This document shows positions 54,100 to 62,080 of a stretch of DNA of 64,000 nt, piece after piece. The stretch covers positions 62,001 through 126,000 of the forward strand of contig NZ_JAKOGG010000009.1 in the NCBI RefSeq assembly GCF_022321485.1, in the 5' to 3' direction. The stretch comes from Shewanella electrica (GTDB lineage Bacteria; Pseudomonadota; Gammaproteobacteria; Enterobacterales; Shewanellaceae). The position numbers were made by a program, and so were the translations under genes. The notes under the pieces are model-generated. The model did not search any database. It saw nothing but the letters and a program-made list of their open reading frames with translations, and was not told the DNA's origin. Positions within the stretch are counted from its first letter, which is position 1. Each line of letters begins with the position of its first letter.

Positions 54100-54193
54100 C
54101 AGCGACAGAGCGCAATTTATACGGCGTTAGGTGCTGGTGGATAATAACTACACAGCACATCACCTGCTTTATCTCAATCCCGCGCTGCCAGCG
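54100..54193. repeat. ~95-bp palindromic dispersed repeat, copy 2
   Basis: Begins CAGCGACAGAGCGCAATTTA and ends GCTGCCAGCG, with the same end and inner hairpins as copy 1 at 10754-10849. It starts 43 bp after the FadR-type regulator's stop, so both copies lie just downstream of a transcription-factor gene. Confidence 0.75.
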
Positions 54194-54539
54194 CCAGCAA
54201 AAATAAACAGCTCTAGTGACATATTATTGTATGATGCACCGAGGCCAGCTGTTAACCTCAGCCGAGCAGAACTTAAGTATTTACTGATTTATTGTCTTTA
54301 AACAAATCGTTATCTCTTCCAATACCCCGCCAGCTCGACAGCTGCATAAGAAATCATCAATATTGTTTCAAAATTAGAACACATTGTTATCCAAATTGTG
54401 CTCAAAATTTGTACATTTTTACGACATTTTTATTTCATCAGTGTGTACTAATCGTTAGAATGCCGCGCACTAATGGTGGATTACCAATAACAATAAAGCC
54501 GCCGTGTAAATTCTGCGTTAGTCAAAGAAGAGTACCTAA
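54194..54539. other. AT-rich leader before the second TonB receptor
   Basis: About 346 bp without a credible gene. Repeated AATTGT, TTGTACATTTT and TACGACATTTTTAT tracts near 54380-54440 suggest regulator or promoter sites, but I could not assign one. AAGAAGAG lies shortly before the ATG at 54540. Confidence 0.35.
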
Positions 54540-56780
54540 ATGATGAACAAATTTTCTAAGCTGTTTTTGAGTGTGCAAGCAGCCTTGTTAGCGACTGGCT
54601 CGCTGGCATATGCCGCGGACGAAACCCCCGACGATAGCCAAAACGATGGCAAACTTGAGCGTATTATGGTGACCGCGCAGAAGCGCGTACAGAACGCCCA
54701 AGAAGTTCCAATGGCGATCTCTGCACTGAAAAGCGGTGAGCTGGAAAACTTAGGCGCAGCGGGTAATGACCTGCGCTTTATGGCGTCTCGTATCCCTAGT
54801 TTGAACATCGAGTCTTCTTTTGGCCGTACTTTCCCACGTTTTTATATTCGTGGCATGGGTAACACCGATTTTGATTTGAACTCATCACAACCTGTATCAC
54901 TGGTGGTTGACGATGTAGTGCAAGAAAACTCTATTCTGAAAGGCTATCCGATTTTCGATATGGAGCGTGTTGAAGTGCTGCGTGGCCCACAGGGCACACT
55001 GTTCGGCCGTAACACCACTGCCGGTATCATCAAACTGGATACTAAAAAACCAACGCAAGAATTTAGCGCATACGCCAAAGCATCATACGGCACCTTTAAC
55101 ACCACTAACTTAGAAGGTGCTGTAGGTGGTGGTTTGACCGATACCGTATCGGCGCGTTTGTCAGTATTAGATCAACAGCGTGATGACTGGGTTGATAACA
55201 AAGCCCCAGGTTTCGAACAGAAAGATCAGCTGGAAGGCTATCACGATAAAGCGGCGCGTCTGCAAGTATTGTGGGAACCAACGAGCGATTTTAGCGCGCT
55301 GTTCAATGCCCATTACCGTGACTTGGATGGTACTCCACGTGTGAACCATGCTAACGCCATCCAACGTGGTAGTAATTCATTGGTACCGGGTTTTGACCGT
55401 GACACCGTATACCAAAACGCGGCTAGCCGTGCTCAGCAAGATGTGACCACTAAAGGTGGCAGTGCCAAGTTGGAATACAACTTCGGTGATTACACGCTGA
55501 CATCGATCACCGCTTACGAGAAAGCCGAAGCTTACTCACGTGCTGACGTGGATGGTGGTTACACCTCTGCCAACCCTGGCATTTCAGTGGTTAACTTTAA
55601 CTCTGAATCTGCTGATGGTTTGCCAAAACATCATCAATTGACCCAAGAACTGCGTATTGCAAGCAACGAGTTGGGCCGTTTAGATTGGCAAGCGGGCCTG
55701 TTCTACTTTGACGAAGAGTTGAACATCGACAGCTACGACTTTGACAGCAATGGCCAAGTTGATGGCTATGCGTGGCAAAAACAAGACACTAAAGCGTGGG
55801 CTGCATTTGCATCGGTTGATTACGATCTGACTGATGCCTTCAAAGTGACTGCTGGCGTACGTTACTCACACGATAAGAAAGACTTCCAAGCACAACGTGA
55901 AATCTCTCCTATTGGTGGCGGTGCAACCGGCATTCTGACTGAGAATCCATCTGACGGCCAAGTCAGCTGGGATCTGAGCGGTGTGTATACTATCAACCCA
56001 GACATGAACGTTTATGGTCGTATCGCTCGTGGTTTCCGCGCGCCGTCAATCCAAGGCCGTCTGCTGTTTGGTGATGAAGTAACTGTTGCCGATTCAGAAA
56101 CCATGACCAGCGCTGAGTTGGGTATCAAATCCGACATTCTGGACAACCGTGGCCGCGTAAACTTCGACATTTACTACTATCAGCTAGACGATCAAGAGCT
56201 GACTGCCGTAGGTGGTGATACTAACTTCAACCGCTTGGTTAACGCAGATAAATCTGTCGGTTATGGTGCCGAGCTGGACTCACAATTTGCTATCACCAGC
56301 AACTTGTTAGTGACTGCAGGCGTGAGCTACAACCACACAGAAATCAAAGATGACCAACTGGCGGTTGGTGTGTGTGGTAGTCAATGTAACGTAACTGATC
56401 CATTGGATGCTAACGGTAACGCGCTGATTGATGGCAACTCACTGCCACAAGCTCCAAAATGGACCATCAACATGACCGCTAGCTACACCTACCCATTGGC
56501 GGATGGTGATCTGTTTGCGACTACCGACTGGGCTTACCGTTCATCAGTTAACTTCTTCTTGTACGAATCTACTGAGTTCAAGAGCCGTTACCTGCTAGAA
56601 GGTGGCGCACGTGCCGGTTATCGTTGGACGGCTAGCAGCACCGATTACGAAGTTGCCGCTTATGTGCGTAACATCACCGACACCACTCGTGTGACCGGTG
56701 CTATCGACTTTAACAACCTGACCGGTTTCGTGAACGATCCACGCGTGATGGGTGTTGAGTTTAAAGTAAGCTTCTTCTAA
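54540..56780 (+). CDS. TonB-dependent receptor
   Basis: A 746-residue outer-membrane receptor with a signal peptide (ending near LAYAAD). The TonB box may be ERIMVTAQKR near residue 41. The plug domain carries RFYIRGMGNTDFD, DMERVEVLRGPQGTLFGRNTTAGIIKLDTKKP. The barrel ends RVMGVEFKVSFF with terminal Phe as expected. This plug sequence is close to the many iron- or sugar-linked receptors of Shewanella and related bacteria, without a specific ligand tag. It ends at a strong terminator. The upstream neighbour is a FadR-type regulator, so the receptor may serve the same aromatic-ester locus (inference). Confidence 0.92.
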   Translation: MMNKFSKLFLSVQAALLATGSLAYAADETPDDSQNDGKLERIMVTAQKRVQNAQEVPMAISALKSGELENLGAAGNDLRFMASRIPSLNIESSFGRTFPRFYIRGMGNTDFDLNSSQPVSLVVDDVVQENSILKGYPIFDMERVEVLRGPQGTLFGRNTTAGIIKLDTKKPTQEFSAYAKASYGTFNTTNLEGAVGGGLTDTVSARLSVLDQQRDDWVDNKAPGFEQKDQLEGYHDKAARLQVLWEPTSDFSALFNAHYRDLDGTPRVNHANAIQRGSNSLVPGFDRDTVYQNAASRAQQDVTTKGGSAKLEYNFGDYTLTSITAYEKAEAYSRADVDGGYTSANPGISVVNFNSESADGLPKHHQLTQELRIASNELGRLDWQAGLFYFDEELNIDSYDFDSNGQVDGYAWQKQDTKAWAAFASVDYDLTDAFKVTAGVRYSHDKKDFQAQREISPIGGGATGILTENPSDGQVSWDLSGVYTINPDMNVYGRIARGFRAPSIQGRLLFGDEVTVADSETMTSAELGIKSDILDNRGRVNFDIYYYQLDDQELTAVGGDTNFNRLVNADKSVGYGAELDSQFAITSNLLVTAGVSYNHTEIKDDQLAVGVCGSQCNVTDPLDANGNALIDGNSLPQAPKWTINMTASYTYPLADGDLFATTDWAYRSSVNFFLYESTEFKSRYLLEGGARAGYRWTASSTDYEVAAYVRNITDTTRVTGAIDFNNLTGFVNDPRVMGVEFKVSFF

Positions 56781-56800
56781 CAAGCTGAAATAAAAGAAAA

Positions 56801-56826
56801 AGCCTCGCATTTGCGAGGCTTTTTTA
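56801..56826 (+). terminator. Terminator of the second TonB receptor
   Basis: AGCCTCGCA (56801-56809) TT TGCGAGGCT (56812-56820) followed by TTTTTT, 20 bp after the stop. A further hairpin, CCACCGCC TCT GGCGGTGG (56841-56859), lies next to the end of the convergent PadR-like gene. Confidence 0.92.
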
Positions 56827-56878
56827 TTGTCATCCCCAAACCACCGCCTCTGGCGGTGGTGATTGTCTGCTGTGGCCG

Positions 56879-57373
56879 TTAGTTTTGCGTCAATATCAGC
56901 TCACGTATTTGGTGCTGGCTGGTTTGCAAAATATCGATAATCCTTGTCAGTTCTGCGGGGGATAGTTGTCGTTGCTGCGCATCCTGTAGCGTACTATGCA
57001 ATTGGGCTAACGCCTGTTGCAGCGGCGCCGCTTGTGCTAATGCGGGCGGTGGGCTGATGGCAAGGGTGGTGCTATGGTTGGCGATGGTCGCGTCGGTTTG
57101 CTGCTGTTGGATATAGCATTGGCCGGCGCGGGTCAGTTGGTACGGTTGGCAATCATCGTTGGCGTTGAGTTTAGCGGTCGATTCGATGTATCCCGCCGCT
57201 TCAAGCGACGCGAGCAGCGGATAGATTTCCGCTGGCCCTAGTTGATATTGACCATGCTTAATCGCCCTGAGTGCCTGTAATAATTCATGCCCTGCGGCTG
57301 GCGCATCTCGCAGTAGATGTAGCAGTATGCCTTTCATCTCACCACGTTGAAAACCGCTTGCTTGGGTCATCAT
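56879..57373 (-). CDS. PadR-like transcriptional regulator
   Basis: A 164-residue protein with an N-terminal winged helix (about residues 8-80): GEMKGILLHLLRDAPAAGHELLQAL, HGQYQLGPAEIYPLLASLEAAGYI, PYQLTRAGQCYI, typical of PadR regulators. The C-terminus is Gln- and Ala-rich, forming a probable helix. The start at 57373 follows GGGAG; the longer frame from 57400 has no ribosome site. PadR regulators often act on phenolic-acid or efflux genes. Next to the aromatic-ester-like locus, this is suggestive but unproven. Confidence 0.82.
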   Translation of the reverse strand: MMTQASGFQRGEMKGILLHLLRDAPAAGHELLQALRAIKHGQYQLGPAEIYPLLASLEAAGYIESTAKLNANDDCQPYQLTRAGQCYIQQQQTDATIANHSTTLAISPPPALAQAAPLQQALAQLHSTLQDAQQRQLSPAELTRIIDILQTSQHQIRELILTQN

Positions 57374-57641
57374 CACTACTCCCTGTAATAAGGCTGACAT
57401 CTATTAACCAACGGGTGCGGCTGCGAGCGAAGCGCGCATGTAAGGCAACTTGAGCTTATGAGGCGGCGACTAAGCAACCACTTAATAATCAACAGATTTA
57501 TTTGCTATTGATTAACAGGTGTCAGCGAAAAATGCTACTCACTTTAGTTAATCCTCACACGGGTGTAAGTCAACCGCGTTGTGGCAAATCTGCCACAACT
57601 GTCGACATTAAGCGGCGCGATCAAGCAATGACTCGCGGCGA
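57374..57641. other. Intergenic region between PadR-like and M14 peptidase genes
   Basis: 268 bp. Contains the PadR promoter region and the end of the peptidase transcript. A weak palindrome GTTGTGGC...GCCACAAC (57578-57598) could act as a terminator or site. No ORF. Confidence 0.4.
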
Positions 57642-59471
57642 CTATTGGCGGCTGCGATATACCGGATAACGCAGATATTGCTGGTCGTAGTAAGGGCTAC
57701 GTTGATAGAACCAACGCAATCTTGCCTCGGGTTCGGCGGCAAATTTGGCATCTTGCAGCGCCTTATCGAAGTCGGCTTTGAGCTGCGGATCTTGCGCCAA
57801 CATCTGCTGCGCCATCGGCTCAATGGCGTAGTCTTCCATGTATTCCGTGCGAGTGAAAATGGTATTGAAGAAGCCCCATTGCAACAGAGAATCTGGAGAT
57901 TGCGGCTCCAATAACAGCACCGCCAGATCGCCGAGCGGCTGATCGGTGGGCACGACCACGGTGCCCGCAGGCAAGGTGAGCGACAGATTGATCAGCTTGC
58001 TTTGGGCGTTAACACGCTGCCGTCCTTCGTACGGCGTTTGGCCGAACTGTGGGTCACTCAGCAGATATTGTTGCACGCGAATACTGCGCGGCGCCTTGAG
58101 CACGCTGGTACGAATACCTTGCTGTTGCAAACGTTGCAGCACCTCATGCCATTGCGGTGGAATGTAATAGTTGGCGGGACGGCTGACTTGCATATCGGCC
58201 TTGATAGCGCCTACTTGTGGCAGGGCGTTATAGTCGGTGGCTTGGCCGTTCCAACGCACCACATCTGCGCCGCTGATGTCGCTGTGCTCAACGCTATAGC
58301 CAATACCTTTGAAGTCGCGGGTTTGTGTCAGCGGTTGGTCTTGCCAAGTCAGTGTTACCAGTTGCGGATAGCGAAAACGATCCATCTCGATAGCGGCTTG
58401 CAGCTTAGTGTGTTCTTTGGCGACAGTTTTTAAGGTCTGCTCCAGTAAAACGTAAGTACCAAGCACGCGGTGTTTAAATGGCTTGAGGCTGTGATTTTCA
58501 ATCAGCACTGTGGGTAGATGGCGCGCATCGCCATAACCGTCCGAAAACCTTGGGCCTGCATGCCAATACTCCAACCCTTGTTTGAGGTCGGTATTGTCGA
58601 GGGCAAATACCAACGGCCCCGGCAGATGGCCCGCGTCGGTCAAGGCTTGATCGACTTGTGGGCGAAAATACTGACTAAACCAGCGGTAGATGCTGGGGCT
58701 GAGGCCTTGCTCGGTGTTGTAGCCGTAGGTCACATCGTATTGATAGTCGATACCGTCGGTGACGTGTATATCGATATAGAGCTGCGGTTGCCACTGATTA
58801 ATCGCCGTCAGCATCGCCTGCATCTCCAGTGTGTCGGCCTTGGCATAATCGCGATTTAAGTTGAGGTTTTGGCTGTTAGTGCGCCAGCCCATGGTTTTGG
58901 GGCCGCGTTGATTTACGCGATTGTATTCGCTGCTTCGTTCATGGCCGTCTACGTTGAAGATCGGCACAAACAGCAGGTTGACGCCATCGAGCAGCGATTG
59001 TTTATCACCGAGGAGAATATCGCGCAGCAGCATCATGCCCGCGTCTTTACCGTCAATCTCGCCCGCATGAATACCGGCTTGTACCAGCACGGTTGGTTTA
59101 TGGTTTTGCGCTAAACGGTCAGGGGAGTTGCTGCCTTCGCTGCTGGCGATGTACATCCAAATATCGCGCCCTTGTGGACTCTTGCCGAGGCTGACTTTTT
59201 GCAGTTGTTCACTGTGTTCGGCGAGTTTATCTAACCACGCGTAAGTATCGGCATAGTTGGGGCTGTCGATGCCACCATTTTGCTCAAATGGTGTGGCCCA
59301 CTCGGTATCTGCGGCTTGCATCAGTTGTTCGCTAGCGCCATGCCAGCTGGCGATGGGCGGAAGAATGCTGTCGTTGACATAAGTTGCAGCGGGTAACTCG
59401 TCTGACGTCGCCCACAAAGGTAACGAGCAAAATACTGCGGGCAATAACCCCAGCAAAGATCGCAAGCGCAT
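57642..59471 (-). CDS. Exported M14-family zinc carboxypeptidase-like protein
   Basis: A 609-residue protein with a signal peptide (MRLRSLLGLLPAVFCSLPLWA). The zinc site HxxE is in QAGIHAGEIDGKDAG, and the third ligand may be the His in YIDIHVTDGIDYQYD. RVNQRGPKTMGWRTNSQNLNLNRDY matches the substrate-binding Asn-Arg region of the M14 carboxypeptidase fold. The catalytic Glu is less clear; VLIENHSLKPFKHRV is a candidate. The domain spans about residues 70-370 and the rest is a less conserved C-terminal region. ATG 59471 follows GGGAG; an ATG at 59483 is upstream. Stand-alone gene, substrate unknown. Confidence 0.85.
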   Translation of the reverse strand: MRLRSLLGLLPAVFCSLPLWATSDELPAATYVNDSILPPIASWHGASEQLMQAADTEWATPFEQNGGIDSPNYADTYAWLDKLAEHSEQLQKVSLGKSPQGRDIWMYIASSEGSNSPDRLAQNHKPTVLVQAGIHAGEIDGKDAGMMLLRDILLGDKQSLLDGVNLLFVPIFNVDGHERSSEYNRVNQRGPKTMGWRTNSQNLNLNRDYAKADTLEMQAMLTAINQWQPQLYIDIHVTDGIDYQYDVTYGYNTEQGLSPSIYRWFSQYFRPQVDQALTDAGHLPGPLVFALDNTDLKQGLEYWHAGPRFSDGYGDARHLPTVLIENHSLKPFKHRVLGTYVLLEQTLKTVAKEHTKLQAAIEMDRFRYPQLVTLTWQDQPLTQTRDFKGIGYSVEHSDISGADVVRWNGQATDYNALPQVGAIKADMQVSRPANYYIPPQWHEVLQRLQQQGIRTSVLKAPRSIRVQQYLLSDPQFGQTPYEGRQRVNAQSKLINLSLTLPAGTVVVPTDQPLGDLAVLLLEPQSPDSLLQWGFFNTIFTRTEYMEDYAIEPMAQQMLAQDPQLKADFDKALQDAKFAAEPEARLRWFYQRSPYYDQQYLRYPVYRSRQ

Positions 59472-59580
59472 AGTAACTCCCATATCGTTTTTAACGGAAT
59501 ATGGTCAACTAGAAAGCGTTAGGATTCAAGCGGTTTGGCGGCAGATAAACTACCGCTTTGTAACAAAATTCGCGCAATGA

Positions 59581-59608
59581 AAAACACCGGCACGTTGGCC
59601 GGTGTTTT
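59581..59608 (-). terminator. Terminator of the hslR-hslO unit
   Basis: AAAACACCGGC (59581-59591), six-base loop, GCCGGTGTTTT (59598-59608). It lies 19 bp after the hslO stop on the minus strand and is symmetric. Confidence 0.88.
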
Positions 59609-59626
59609 TAAGCTGAAGGGGAGTGA

Positions 59627-60490
59627 CTACTGCGCGCGATTAGGCGCTGGTTCTGCATCACTAAATAGCGCTTCAACATCGACGGCGTCAAAGCGGTATT
59701 GGCTATTGCAGAATTCACAGCCCATCTCGACGGCCCCGTGTTCTGCCACAATCTGATCGACTTCGGCTTTTGGCAGAGTATGGATCGCTGCCGCGCTGCG
59801 TTCACGTGAACACGTACATTTGAAGCTGACGCCAATTGGGTCAAACAAGCGTACTTGTTCTTGGTGATACAAGCGGTGCAACACTTGCTCTGCTGGTAGC
59901 TCAAACAACTCTTCGGCTTTGATGGTGCCAGTCAGTTGCATCAGGTGTTCAAATTCGCCGTTCTCCGCCGCATTACCCGGCAGCACTTGTAGTAACATAC
60001 CTGCGGCTTGCTCGTTGTTAGCAAACAACCAGATACCGGTCGGCAGTTGCTCTGATTGAGCAAAGTAGCTTTCCAAACAGGCGGCGATAGAGTCTTTGTC
60101 CAGCGCCACTACACCTTGATAGCGTTCGCCATCAACGGGTGTCAGCGTAATCACCATGTAGCCGTTGGGGAACATGTCACTCAGTGAAGCATCATCGGCA
60201 ATGTCACCTTGGAAACGTGCCACGCCGCGCAGCTGTTGTTGGTTGTTGCCGTTGATCACTGCCAGCGATACTGGGCCTTGGCTTTGCAACTGTACACTGA
60301 TGTCGCCATTGAATTTCAGTGTCGCGGTCAGCAGTGAGGTTGCCGCCAGCAGTTCGCCCAACAGCAGTTTGATTCTGGTTGGGTATGCGTGGGCATTAAT
60401 AATGGCTTGATAGCTGTCTTGCAGCTGTACCAGTTCGCCACGTACATCAACGTTGTCGAACAGATAGCGGTAAAGGGAATCTTGGTTCAT
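59627..60490 (-). CDS. hslO: Redox-regulated chaperone Hsp33
   Basis: Hsp33 is a holdase switched on by oxidation. 287 residues. The zinc-binding Cys pairs near the end are [10 protein letters not shown] and [12 protein letters not shown], as in the family. [19 protein letters not shown] and [22 protein letters not shown] also match. It starts 12 bp after hslR in the same operon, as in Shewanella and E. coli. Confidence 0.96.
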   Translation of the reverse strand: MNQDSLYRYLFDNVDVRGELVQLQDSYQAIINAHAYPTRIKLLLGELLAATSLLTATLKFNGDISVQLQSQGPVSLAVINGNNQQQLRGVARFQGDIADDASLSDMFPNGYMVITLTPVDGERYQGVVALDKDSIAACLESYFAQSEQLPTGIWLFANNEQAAGMLLQVLPGNAAENGEFEHLMQLTGTIKAEELFELPAEQVLHRLYHQEQVRLFDPIGVSFKCTCSRERSAAAIHTLPKAEVDQIVAEHGAVEMGCEFCNSQYRFDAVDVEALFSDAEPAPNRAQ

Positions 60491-60502
60491 CTATTTCTCA
60501 CA

Positions 60503-60904
60503 TCAATACTCTTTGATACGCAGTAGCTGGCGGCGTTGTTTTTTATCCGGTTTCCCATCTGGAGCTGGGTTGTTGAGGATATTAAGCCGCCGCGCTTCGG
60601 CGTTGGTTTCGCGTTTTTTGATGCTGTCGGCGGTCTCTTCATAGAGCGTCTGCGCAACGGTAGCACTTTGGCGAATACCCGAAATTTTTTTGATCACTAT
60701 CTCTTTTTCGTCATATCCCTGACGTAATTTAATGCGCGCGCCGATTTCTGCTGTTTTACTGCATTTAACGCGTTGTCCGTTGTAATGTACTTTGCCGCCG
60801 TTGACCATCTCTTTCGCAAGGGCGCGAGTTTTATAAAAACGGGCTGCCCATAACCATTTATCGATTCGGACCGCTTCTTCGCTTTGGTGGGCTTGAGTCA
60901 CCAT
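60503..60904 (-). CDS. hslR: Heat-shock protein 15, ribosome-recycling factor
   Basis: Hsp15 binds 50S subunits carrying a stalled nascent chain. The S4-type RNA-binding domain (about residues 10-70) reads RIDKWLWAARFYKTRALAKEMV, GGKVHYNGQRVKCSKTAEIG, typical of hslR. ATG 60904 follows AAGGAG and gives 133 residues; an upstream ATG at 60928 adds eight residues with no ribosome site. The C-terminus KPDKKQRRQLLRIKEY is basic. It forms an operon with hslO, away from the gsp genes. Confidence 0.94.
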   Translation of the reverse strand: MVTQAHQSEEAVRIDKWLWAARFYKTRALAKEMVNGGKVHYNGQRVKCSKTAEIGARIKLRQGYDEKEIVIKKISGIRQSATVAQTLYEETADSIKKRETNAEARRLNILNNPAPDGKPDKKQRRQLLRIKEY

Positions 60905-61167
60905 GACGAAACTCCTTGCATTAGTCAAAAGTGGTATAAGTTCACATAGTTGTCAAAAGCTACGGAACTTACGCGTGAACGCCAGTCAAACAGTGGGGCG
61001 CATCACAGCCTTTTTAGGCGCGCAACGGTAGCATATTTGACCTAATTTGGCCAATTTCAAACAAGTTATAGACTTGTTGCCGCTCTTCTCGTGGGGTAGC
61101 ATGGCGCAGGTTTATTTGTAAAACACTAAAATAACGATAAAGCCCTGCTACGGGGCTGCGGGAAATA
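60905..61167. promoter_or_regulatory. Divergent region between hslR and gspC
   Basis: 263 bp with promoters for the heat-shock pair on the minus strand and the type II secretion operon on the plus strand. No clear sigma-32 promoter was found. No ORF is convincing. Confidence 0.4.
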
Positions 61168-62055
61168 ATGGACTTACTCGATAAAGCAATTGCGCAAACC
61201 AGCAAGATCCCTTCACGGCAGGCAAGCCAGCTAGTGTTTTGGTTATTGTTGATCTTAGCCCTCTATCTTGCTGCTCAGGTGACGTGGAAAGCGGTACCTG
61301 CCACGGTAAGTTCAGCCCGTTGGCAACCCACACCTACCAGCATCACTTCCAGCTCGCGCGTTAACATCGACACAATTCAAAAAATAGGTTTGTTCGGCAA
61401 GTCCGATAAAGCAGCGTTAGCGGCCGCCGCACAACAAGCGCCAGAATTGATTACTGATGCCCCTAAAACCTCATTGTCTATTTTGTTAACCGGCGTGGTG
61501 GCTTCCACGGCCGAGCAACGCGGTGTCGCGGTGATTGAGTCCCGCGGTAGCCAGAATACTTATAGCCTCGGCGACAAAATTGATGGCACCTCTGCTTCAC
61601 TGAAAGAGGTTTACGCCGACCGCATCATCATCACCAACAACGGCCGTTATGAAACGCTGATGTTGGATGGCTTAGAATTTAAAACCAATAGTGCCGCGAA
61701 TAACCATCTGCAACAGGCCAAAATGCAGAGCAGTGCCGCTATTGATAACGCCGCCGACGTTCGCGACGACGTGATGGCCAATCCGGAAAAACTCAGTGAT
61801 TACATCGCCATCTCACCAGTGCAACAAGACGGTGAGTTGGTGGGTTATCGCCTGAATCCGGGCAAAGACACCCAGGTATTTACCGGTGCCGGTTTTAAAC
61901 CAAATGATCTGGCCAAATCTATCAATGGCTATGATTTGACCGACGGTGCGCAGGCATTAGAAATTATGGGGCAATTATCCGAGCTGACAGACATCTCTGT
62001 CATGGTTGAGCGGGATAATCAGCTCGTAGAAATATCACTCAGTTTGCCACAGTGA
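61168..62055 (+). CDS. gspC: Type II secretion system protein GspC
   Basis: GspC links the inner-membrane platform to the GspD secretin. 295 residues: short cytoplasmic tail, one membrane helix (about 22-42; LVFWLLLILALYLAAQV), a homology region (about 95-175; SLSILLTGVVASTAEQRGVAVIESRGSQNTY) and a C-terminal PDZ domain (about 205-290; GYRLNPGKDTQVFTGAGFKPNDLAKSINGYDL). First gene of the gsp operon, 25 bp before gspD. The usual GspC partners should follow beyond the window. Confidence 0.93.
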   Translation: MDLLDKAIAQTSKIPSRQASQLVFWLLLILALYLAAQVTWKAVPATVSSARWQPTPTSITSSSRVNIDTIQKIGLFGKSDKAALAAAAQQAPELITDAPKTSLSILLTGVVASTAEQRGVAVIESRGSQNTYSLGDKIDGTSASLKEVYADRIIITNNGRYETLMLDGLEFKTNSAANNHLQQAKMQSSAAIDNAADVRDDVMANPEKLSDYIAISPVQQDGELVGYRLNPGKDTQVFTGAGFKPNDLAKSINGYDLTDGAQALEIMGQLSELTDISVMVERDNQLVEISLSLPQ

Positions 62056-62080
62056 CGCAGAATTTAGGGGAAGTAGCATA

